Position numbers and translations under genes: made by a program. The notes beneath the pieces were generated by a model that did not search any database, was not told the origin of the DNA, and saw nothing but the letters and a program-made list of their open reading frames with translations. A stretch of 7,018 nt of DNA from assembly GCA_031283795.1 (NCBI GenBank), contig JAITBB010000036.1:1-7018 (forward strand), given 5' to 3'. This DNA is from Rickettsiales bacterium. GTDB lineage: Bacteria; Pseudomonadota; Alphaproteobacteria; Rickettsiales; UBA1997. Shown here in pieces: positions 1 through 5,433 of this stretch (position 1 is its first letter; each line of letters opens with the position of its first letter).

Positions 1-613
1 CATCATGTTTCACTGCTTTATCAAGCCTGGGCAGACTGCTTGTTATTTCTATTATCTCGCCATCGACCCTAATCCGTGTAAAATTCAATTTTTTTATTTT
101 TATCAATTCCTTTCTATGCTCTCCTCGGGATTGCTTTATATAGGGAGCAAGCAGTGTTATTCTCACCTTCTGGGGAATGGACATAATATCCCTCATCATA
201 CTCTCCGGACTCTGACTCTCCAGAGGTTTTCCCGTTGCCGGAGAATAGGGAACACCTATGCCGGAGAACAGCAGCCTCAGATAATCGTATATTTCTGTGA
301 TGGTGCCCACCGTAGATCTGGGATTCTTTCCTATGACCTTCTGATCTATGGCTATGGATGGCGACAGACCAGCTATGTGGTCCACATCAGGCTTAGTCTG
401 AACGTTCAGGAATTGCCTGGCATAGGTTGACAGACTCTCTATATATCTCCTCTGACCCTCAGCATAGACAGTGTCAAAGGCCAGAGATGACTTCCCCGAA
501 CCACTAAGACCGGTAATCACAATAAACTTATTTTTGGGAATATTTATATCTACATTTTTCAGATTGTTCTGCCTGGCACCCATTACCTGTATAAAGCCAT
601 TGATTTCACTCAT
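1..613 (-). CDS. uvrA: UvrA, excinuclease ABC subunit A (N-terminal 204 residues, cut by window edge)
   Basis: UvrA is the DNA-damage-sensing ABC ATPase that loads UvrB in nucleotide excision repair. The gene begins with ATG at 613-611 and runs off the left edge in frame. Visible in order: 'GARQNNLKNV' (residues 12-21), Walker A 'GLSGSGKSS' (35-43), 'AEGQRRYIESLSTYARQFL' just after it, then 'KPDVDHIAGLSP' and 'NPRSTVGTITEIYDYLRLLF', which lead into the UvrB-binding region. The stretch 'GVPYSPATGKPLESQ' matches alphaproteobacterial UvrA. Zinc fingers and the second ATPase lie outside the window. A purine-rich GAGGAAG about 10 nt before the ATG is a plausible ribosome binding site. A good sigma70-like promoter precedes it at 645-674, so it is probably transcribed separately from the MORN gene 76 bp upstream. 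No direct LexA box is visible in that gap. By hand count, 11 of 13 Arg codons are AGA/AGG and 16 of 24 Ile codons are ATA. Confidence 0.97.
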   Translation of the reverse strand, partial: MSEINGFIQVMGARQNNLKNVDINIPKNKFIVITGLSGSGKSSLAFDTVYAEGQRRYIESLSTYARQFLNVQTKPDVDHIAGLSPSIAIDQKVIGKNPRSTVGTITEIYDYLRLLFSGIGVPYSPATGKPLESQSPESMMRDIMSIPQKVRITLLAPYIKQSRGEHRKELIKIKKLNFTRIRVDGEIIEITSSLPRLDKAVKHD

Positions 614-644
614 TTGATAATATCTTCCTCATCATCATGAATGT

Positions 645-674
645 ATTATATAGAAAGATCGCGTATAATTGCAA
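645..674 (-). promoter_or_regulatory. sigma70-type promoter of uvrA
   Basis: On the minus strand, -35 TTGCAA (674-669) and -10 TATAAT (650-645) are separated by 18 bp. The predicted start of transcription near 638 gives a leader of about 25 nt before the uvrA ATG at 613. The -10 is a perfect consensus, making this the strongest promoter in the window. A 12-bp palindrome, GGAAATATTTCC (677-688), sits 2 bp upstream of the -35. Confidence 0.7.
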
Positions 675-689
675 TAGGAAATATTTCCC

Positions 690-3600
690 CTAAATGTGAT
701 TATGATTTCTAGATTTTGCTGAAACCGCCCAATTCGCATTCACAACTTCTATTGCCATTCTCAAATCTCCGAGAACTGCTAAGTTTCCAGCCACTCTAGT
801 CTCATCCACTCTTTTCCGCAGGTTCTCTTTTTGCTGTTGCTGAAGCCTATTTTCTATTTCACCTAACAGCCTATGTTCCATGTCTAGTCTACAGAGGCTC
901 TCTTGAAATTCAGCATTCGTCTGCAGATTCCTTTTTAATCCCTCGGAAGCGTTTTCTATTCTGGTCTCAAACCCCCTCTTTAACTCTCCGTTAAAATATT
1001 CCTGGAATTTTCCCGTTTCTCCATGATCCAACAGATATCCTTCAAGTTTTTTCTCTATTCTTTTGAGAATTTCTTCCTTTTTTGCCAATGCTATAACTGA
1101 TTTTTTTGTTTTATCGTTTATCGTATAGCCTATGGCCAGTCCCTGGGATAATTCGTCGACTCCGGCCATCGTGCAAATATCCGCGATGGCTATCATTTGT
1201 TTTACCTCTAGTGTATTCAGAGCGCCACTCACATATCTTTCCCCTTTGCCAATGAGATATGGTTTTATGTCCCCGCTGCGTATCTTTTCGATTATATCTG
1301 GGTTTTGAATTGCAGCGACAGTTGAAGCGACAGAATTAAACCAGCAGGAACCACCCTTCTGTTGATTCTGACTTATCATTATGCAATTTTTCATAAGATT
1401 ATCCAGATTATTCTCGGTGGAACTATCCACAACTCTGCTACTGTCATAGCAGTATAGGAATTTTTCATGCGTTGTGTTTATGTCTACTCCCTTGGATTTC
1501 AGGTCCTTCAGTTTTTTTATATCCACAGTGACACTGACAGCATGGCTTCCCTTAATGGTATCTAGCTGTAGAGTTATATAGTCCTCATCCAGAGAATCTA
1601 TATTGGTGATCATCAGGGATTCTAAAAGAGAACTGATATTTCTATAGGAATTCTTCAAACTTCCAGAGGAAAAAGCATCTATGCTTTGAAACCTTGATTT
1701 TTTCAGCTCTTTAAAGCTCTTCGTATTAGCCAGTTGCATTATGTGTTGTTCTTCCGATATACCAGACTCGAACATATTACCTTTATCCGCTCTGTCCACA
1801 AGAATCTGAGCTGCAGCTACCCTCACGCACCTCATAATGTCTGCATCATTTAACCCATTAGCTCCCCCGGTCACATCCTCTATAGCTCCCCCTCTAATAA
1901 GATCAGCAAAACTGTTTGTCTTTTTGTCGTTTAGTAACACGTTGAGCTTGGCAAAGTCTATTTTTATGGATCTTTCCGAACCCATCCCTAGTTTTTGGTC
2001 ACTGTAAGCGTGATATATAACAGTGGACGTTTTTTTGTTTCCATCCTCCCGATATACATTTCTAAACAATGGCCTCTTTTTCCCTCCATAGGTTCTACGG
2101 GACATAATAATCTTTTCACTTTCTATTACATCGTCACCCTCATATTTTTCCTTGAAGGAGACTAGAGCTCCCTCCCGGTATTCCTTATGTATGAATACTC
2201 CTTGTTTCCTATTATTTCTCCATTCTCCTTCAAGTGTCGAACCATCGGAAAACGTGCGCCTTCCAAATCCATGTCTTTTATCATTTTTCCATTCTCCCTC
2301 AAATGTCGAACCATCGGAAAATGTGTATCTTCCTAACCCATTTTCGTCTCCATCTTTAACTTCACCTTCGTACTTTTCCTTTCCACCACAGAAATACCTT
2401 CCTATGCCATTAGGCCGACTCTCCGTAAATCCACCCTCATAGGTACAGTCTCCATTCTTGTTCAATTTTCTTCCAACTCCATACTCTTTACCATTTTTAT
2501 ATCCTCCCTTATACTTTTTACCATCATCGTAGGTCGTTATCCCAAACCCATGTTCTTCACCATTAGAATTCTGCTGTCCAAAGTATTTGGCATTGGTATA
2601 TTCCTTAGCCTTCCAAGGTCCTGTTCTAGCTGAAAGTTCTATTTCTAACCCCGAGAGCTGCTGATCTATCTCACGCACAATTCTATCAATATTTCTGCTG
2701 TTAGATTCCACAATTTGTAGGAACTCCTTCTCTCCTCCTTCTCCTCTTTCTTTTTTCTTCTCTTCCTCTTTCCTTCTTTTTTCCTCTCTCTTTTTCTCCT
2801 CCTTTTTTCTTTCTTCCTCTTTCCTTTTCTCTTCCTCTTTCCTTTTCTCTTCCTCTTTCCTTCTTTTTTCCTCTCTCTTTTTCTCCTCATTTTTTCTTCC
2901 TTCCTCTTTCCTTCTTTCTTCCTTTTTCCTTTTCTCTTCCTCTTTCCTTCTTTTTTCCTCTCTCTTTTTCTCCTCCTTTTTTCTTTCTTCCTCCTTTCTT
3001 CTTTCTTCCTCATGTATTTTTTCTCCGATCTTTCCTGTTTTTGTTTTTTCCACTCCTCCATCAGCCTTTGTAATTTTTTGGTATTCGATTCTTCGGCCTC
3101 CATCGCTAACATTCTTATTTACTCCCATATCTTCTCTTCCTTCTATTCCACCCTCCGCTTTCTTTCCCTCTAAAATCCTAGCTCCTCCACCACCACCACT
3201 TGCCATTTCTCTATTTTCCTTCCCAGCCTCTGGCTTCTTATTGTCAACAACTTTTTCGACAGGCCTTTTAAACAGATCCGGATACTTCACGGCAAAAGAA
3301 TTTAGAAACACGGAGAGTTCCCTGTCCAAATTTATCTTCTTCCCTTTGACATCAAGGACCGACATATTTCCATTTCTATCTACCACTAGCTTTTCTAGTT
3401 CCACCGACATTTCTTCTTTGCCGCTACCGCTGAATTTCTTGTACTGTACGATACCATCTCTGCTAATATTTATCCCATCCCCGATTCTAGAGTTATTTTT
3501 CCAATTTCCTATAAATGTTCCACTGTCTCTAATATCTCTATAGGCCCCAATTCCAGATATTTTACCTTTCTTGACTCCTCCCTCATAGATAGAACCACTT

Positions 3601-3878
3601 TTAAAGGTTAATTTTCCGTTTCCATCCATTTCACCATTTTTAAAATATCCTTCATACCTATTGCCACTCTCAAATACATATGTTCCCTTTCCTTCAAATT
3701 TACCTTTGTACATACCCCCAATATAGCTAATTTTCCCAGGAAAAGTAACTTTATACTGACGATATTTTTTTGTGGGAATCAGGAGGTTTCCCTCCACAAT
3801 TTTGTTGTTATCGAGAATCGCTCTGTATACAACTCCCCCAACGCCTTTCTTAATCTCTGTTTTTTTGATCCTGTTCAT
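690..3878 (-). CDS. Large MORN-repeat protein with E/K/R helix and a CE-clan cysteine-protease-like C-terminus; candidate effector
   Basis: This 1062-residue protein matches no named gene I recognise. Seen in order: a first MORN block (about residues 52-140, ~4 repeats of the 'YxGxxKxGxxxGxG' kind); a linker rich in Gly and Lys with 'GGGGG' near 225; a highly charged Glu/Lys/Arg segment (about 289-384) with almost no hydrophobic residues, suggesting a long single alpha-helix or coiled coil; a second MORN block (about 430-582, ~6 repeats); an unassigned region (583-770); and a C-terminal region with 'GSHAVSVTVDI' (His779), 'LYCYDSS' (Asp812) and 'NQQKGGSCWFNS' (Gln839, Cys845). The His-Asp-Gln-Cys order, and Gln six residues before Cys, fit CE-clan proteases (inference). 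A helical tail rich in Glu/Gln/Lys follows. No signal peptide or membrane segment is visible. MORN repeats are common in eukaryotes and often bind membranes or proteins. The ATG at 3878 has no clear Shine-Dalgarno. It has its own promoter (3907-3935). Secretion and host targeting are inferred, not shown. Confidence 0.9.
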   Translation of the reverse strand: MNRIKKTEIKKGVGGVVYRAILDNNKIVEGNLLIPTKKYRQYKVTFPGKISYIGGMYKGKFEGKGTYVFESGNRYEGYFKNGEMDGNGKLTFKSGSIYEGGVKKGKISGIGAYRDIRDSGTFIGNWKNNSRIGDGINISRDGIVQYKKFSGSGKEEMSVELEKLVVDRNGNMSVLDVKGKKINLDRELSVFLNSFAVKYPDLFKRPVEKVVDNKKPEAGKENREMASGGGGGARILEGKKAEGGIEGREDMGVNKNVSDGGRRIEYQKITKADGGVEKTKTGKIGEKIHEEERRKEEERKKEEKKREEKRRKEEEKRKKEERRKEEGRKNEEKKREEKRRKEEEKRKEEEKRKEEERKKEEKKREEKRRKEEEKKKERGEGGEKEFLQIVESNSRNIDRIVREIDQQLSGLEIELSARTGPWKAKEYTNAKYFGQQNSNGEEHGFGITTYDDGKKYKGGYKNGKEYGVGRKLNKNGDCTYEGGFTESRPNGIGRYFCGGKEKYEGEVKDGDENGLGRYTFSDGSTFEGEWKNDKRHGFGRRTFSDGSTLEGEWRNNRKQGVFIHKEYREGALVSFKEKYEGDDVIESEKIIMSRRTYGGKKRPLFRNVYREDGNKKTSTVIYHAYSDQKLGMGSERSIKIDFAKLNVLLNDKKTNSFADLIRGGAIEDVTGGANGLNDADIMRCVRVAAAQILVDRADKGNMFESGISEEQHIMQLANTKSFKELKKSRFQSIDAFSSGSLKNSYRNISSLLESLMITNIDSLDEDYITLQLDTIKGSHAVSVTVDIKKLKDLKSKGVDINTTHEKFLYCYDSSRVVDSSTENNLDNLMKNCIMISQNQQKGGSCWFNSVASTVAAIQNPDIIEKIRSGDIKPYLIGKGERYVSGALNTLEVKQMIAIADICTMAGVDELSQGLAIGYTINDKTKKSVIALAKKEEILKRIEKKLEGYLLDHGETGKFQEYFNGELKRGFETRIENASEGLKRNLQTNAEFQESLCRLDMEHRLLGEIENRLQQQQKENLRKRVDETRVAGNLAVLGDLRMAIEVVNANWAVSAKSRNHNHI
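2220..2357 (-). repeat. Two DNA-level copies of a 69-bp MORN-coding unit
   Basis: Copies at 2220-2288 and 2289-2357 share near-identical first halves, including the word CGAACCATCGGAAAA at 2238 and again at 2307. The 69-bp period is 23 codons, the usual length of one MORN repeat. They encode the adjacent units starting 'SDGSTFEGEW' and 'SDGSTLEGEW'. Other MORN units in the gene have diverged at DNA level, so this pair looks like a comparatively recent duplication. Confidence 0.85.
2762..3011 (-). repeat. 87-bp tandem repeat, about 2.9 copies, coding the E/K/R helix
   Basis: The word CTTCCTCTTTCCTTCTTTTT (plus strand) recurs at 2762, 2849 and 2936, an exact 87-bp period, which is 29 codons and keeps the frame. 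Each unit encodes a variant of 'KKREEKRRKEEEKRK'. Copies differ at only scattered positions, for example an A at 2889 in the middle copy. The 29-residue unit is 4 heptads plus one residue, so a regular heptad coiled coil would be interrupted; a single stable alpha-helix (ER/K type) is an alternative. The plus strand here is almost purely C and T. Confidence 0.93.
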
Positions 3879-3895
3879 ATTCTTGAGTAACTATG

Positions 3896-3907
3896 TCCAT
3901 ATATGGA
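3896..3907. promoter_or_regulatory. 12-bp perfect palindrome at the MORN gene's predicted transcription start
   Basis: TCCATATATGGA reads identically on both strands. It adjoins, and overlaps by one base, the candidate -10 AATAAT (3912-3907), and covers the expected +1. This position suits a repressor operator. A shorter relative, CCATATGG, occurs at 5286-5293 in the mraY-clpP gap. No known regulator is assigned. Confidence 0.4.
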
Positions 3908-3935
3908 TTATTATAATACAAAAAATTTAACGCAA
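3907..3935 (-). promoter_or_regulatory. Probable promoter of the MORN gene
   Basis: On the minus strand a -35-like TTGCGT (3935-3930) is followed after 17 bp by AATAAT (3912-3907). A perfect TATAAT overlaps this region (3915-3910), but only 14 bp from that -35. Either reading gives a short leader of roughly 20-30 nt before the ATG at 3878. The upstream DNA is A/T-rich. Confidence 0.5.
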
Positions 3936-3992
3936 TACTTCTTTCAAGTGTTACCCCCTTTTAATTTTGGAAAGCCCGAATCTACGGGTCGG

Positions 3993-4073
3993 CCGCCTTT
4001 GGAGTCCTGGGACCCAATTTCACCAGACCATTGGAAATTCTATCAGATACTCTGAACCAGGACCGAAAAGCGG
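3993..4073. other. Inverted-repeat cluster in the mraY-MORN gap that can fold as a three-way junction
   Basis: The 211-bp gap holds nested complementary segments. The base stem pairs 3993-4000 (CCGCCTTT, with C3996 bulged) with AAAGCGG (4067-4073). After a symmetric 3x3 internal loop, GTCCTGG (4004-4010) pairs with CCAGGAC (4057-4063). Inside are two hairpins: CCAAT/ATTGG (4014-4018, 4030-4034) and TCAGA/TCTGA (4043-4047, 4051-4055, triloop). All pairs are Watson-Crick, so either strand can fold. A competing 6-bp stem AATTTC/GAAATT (4016-4021, 4034-4039) exists. A small CCCG/CGGG hairpin (3975-3978, 3985-3988) adjoins. It could be a small RNA, a 3'-UTR structure of mraY, or chance. I matched it to no known RNA family. 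Confidence 0.35.
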
Positions 4074-4089
4074 ACACAAAATTTTTTTG

Positions 4090-5172
4090 TCACCAGACTA
4101 GGGTACAGTACAGCAGTGCCAGGGCCAAAAGACAGCATACCAGGCTAAAAAACCAGAGTCTATTGACTACACTTATCTCGGACATGCCGGATTTTTCCAG
4201 ATGATGGTGAAATGGTGCCATTCTGAAGAGTCTCCTACCCTTGGTAATTTTGTAGTAGCCAATCTGTAGCATTGTAGACAATATCTCGACGATGAAAAGT
4301 GTGGCCATTAGAGCATAGATCAACTCTACTCTGAGCAAAATGGCAATGTAGCAGAGAAGAGCACCAACCATAAGGCTGCCGACATCCCCGAGGAATATCT
4401 TGGCCGGATGTATATTGTAGATAAGAAATCCACAGAACGAGGCCATCGTTGAGGCTATAACCATGGTCAGATCAAACACCGCGTCCCTACCCAGTAGCCC
4501 ATAAAAGTACTGCCGGCTCCCAGGAATTGTTAGCATCGCCATAAATGTGGCTGAAATCAGGATCACTGGAACTGCCAATAGACCATCCAGACCATCTGTC
4601 ATGTTTGCCGCGTTGGAGGAGCCACACACTATGAGCATATAGAATGCTGGAGTCAGGATATATAATGGTACTCTCAGATTGGTGAGGGGGATCAGAAGAC
4701 TAACACTAGCATACTCCGGGTTTCTGAGACACAGATATAATATTCCCGTGGCTGCAGATAACAACTGTAGGATTAGCTTCTTGCTACCTCTGAAACCATT
4801 TGTGTCGTCATAGAACACCTTAATCACATCATCCAGCAGACCAATGCAGGAGAATGCAGCTATCAGACCCAGGGCCACCAGAATCTGAGGAGATTTCAGG
4901 TCACAGAACAGAGTAATGTTAAATAGTAGCGAAAGACTGACGACGATGCCAGCCATTGTCGGTGTCTTGGCCTTTTTTTGGTGGGATTCTGGGCCTTCAA
5001 TTCTTATAGGTTGAAATTTTCTATATTTTCTCATGTAGTGGAGTAATATTTTTATTCCTAGAACACAGAAAATAAATGAACTAAAAAAACACCCCAACAC
5101 CGCTGCCACGGGGTTTTTGGTGAAAATCACTTGATACATCGGATCACTGTAAAATTTCAGAGAATTCTGCAA
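4090..5172 (-). CDS. mraY: MraY, phospho-N-acetylmuramoyl-pentapeptide transferase
   Basis: MraY is the polytopic inner-membrane enzyme that transfers phospho-MurNAc-pentapeptide from UDP to undecaprenyl phosphate, making lipid I. The 360 residues match the family's usual length. Visible motifs: 'GPESHQKKAKTPTMAG' (60-75; Gly-Gly is usual where Ala-Gly stands here), the Asp-Asp pair D114-D115 in 'GLLDDVIKV', 'GSSNAANMTDGLDGL' (184-198), 'NIHPAKIFLGDVGSL' (253-267, with D263), and the triple His 322-324 in 'FRMAPFHHHLEKSG'. About ten hydrophobic segments are present. The start is TTG at 5172-5170, since the frame is closed by a stop at 5190-5188; the first ATG is residue 12 and would trim the N-terminus. 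Neither has a visible Shine-Dalgarno. It stands apart from the mur/fts genes that usually flank it. No strong promoter was found in the 261-bp gap upstream; a weak candidate is CTGACA-17-AATAGT. Confidence 0.96.
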   Translation of the reverse strand: MQNSLKFYSDPMYQVIFTKNPVAAVLGCFFSSFIFCVLGIKILLHYMRKYRKFQPIRIEGPESHQKKAKTPTMAGIVVSLSLLFNITLFCDLKSPQILVALGLIAAFSCIGLLDDVIKVFYDDTNGFRGSKKLILQLLSAATGILYLCLRNPEYASVSLLIPLTNLRVPLYILTPAFYMLIVCGSSNAANMTDGLDGLLAVPVILISATFMAMLTIPGSRQYFYGLLGRDAVFDLTMVIASTMASFCGFLIYNIHPAKIFLGDVGSLMVGALLCYIAILLRVELIYALMATLFIVEILSTMLQIGYYKITKGRRLFRMAPFHHHLEKSGMSEISVVNRLWFFSLVCCLLALALLYCTLVW

Positions 5173-5178
5173 ATTTTT

Positions 5179-5191
5179 TTGATTTAATCAA
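5179..5191. repeat. Short palindrome upstream of the mraY start
   Basis: TTGATT T AATCAA is a perfect 6-1-6 inverted repeat centred about 13 bp upstream of the TTG start of mraY. It resembles an FNR/Anr box (TTGAT-N4-ATCAA), but the spacer is 3 instead of 4, so I do not call it one. It overlaps the mraY leader. Confidence 0.35.
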
Positions 5192-5224
5192 GAATGAAAT
5201 CGGAAATTGTCTACTATTCCTAAA

Positions 5225-5263
5225 CTCCACCCATGTGTCAGAGTCAGGAAACAGAGGGTGGGG
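5225..5263. repeat. G/C-rich hairpin in the mraY-clpP gap
   Basis: CTCCACCC (5225-5232) pairs with GGGTGGGG (5256-5263): 8 pairs on the plus strand including one G-U, 7 Watson-Crick pairs with one A-C mismatch on the minus strand. The loop is 23 nt. It lies about 53-91 nt before the mraY start in the direction of mraY transcription. No T-run follows, so it is not an ordinary terminator. A leader structure or binding site is possible. Confidence 0.4.
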
Positions 5264-5315
5264 AATACCTCGTTCACTTTCAGAGCCATATGGTTAGAAA
5301 TATATACCGGGCCCA

Positions 5316-5341
5316 GCGGTAGAACAGAAAGGTTCTACCGC
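5316..5341. repeat. Perfect 10-bp stem, 6-nt loop hairpin between clpP and mraY
   Basis: GCGGTAGAAC (5316-5325), loop AGAAAG, GTTCTACCGC (5332-5341) form a perfect 10-bp stem. It lies about 93 nt past the clpP stop. Neither strand shows a T-run right after the stem, so a classical intrinsic terminator is not supported. It may protect the clpP mRNA 3' end, belong to the mraY leader or a small RNA, or bind a protein. A GGGCCC palindrome lies just beside it at 5309-5314. Confidence 0.65.
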
Positions 5342-5433
5342 CAGATCCGCGTAGTTCAGACCGGGCTATATGCATAAAGATTCGTCTCACAACTCCAAAC
5401 TTGTTACGAATATAGAATACAACAAATCGTGCC

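Noticed and set aside
5..430. 141-codon plus-strand ORF opposite uvrA
   Set aside because: It is the antisense of strongly conserved UvrA coding sequence, including the UvrB-binding region, and has no features of its own.
2666..3112. 148-residue basic ORF on the minus strand in another frame, rich in Arg/Lys/Glu
   Set aside because: It exists because the purine-only coding strand contains almost no stop codons in any frame. It overlaps the MORN gene fully and has no start signals of its own.
3974..4073. tRNA or tRNA-like gene in the mraY-MORN gap
   Set aside because: There is a 7-bp acceptor-like stem, but no T-loop consensus, no anticodon arm, and only about 60 nt between the ends of the stem.
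4074..4092. A/T-rich hairpin and T-run just after the mraY stop as a terminator
   Set aside because: The arms GACA/TGTC plus A/T pairs are interrupted and weak. The run of T lies on the plus strand, opposite to the direction of mraY transcription.
5179..5191. FNR/Anr box before mraY
   Set aside because: The half-sites TTGAT and ATCAA are present, but the spacer is 3 bp instead of 4, which breaks the site geometry.
5306..5367. tRNA in the mraY-clpP gap, suggested by a D-arm-like AGCGGTAGAAC
   Set aside because: No complementary acceptor ends or T-arm can be placed; the resemblance comes from the hairpin itself.
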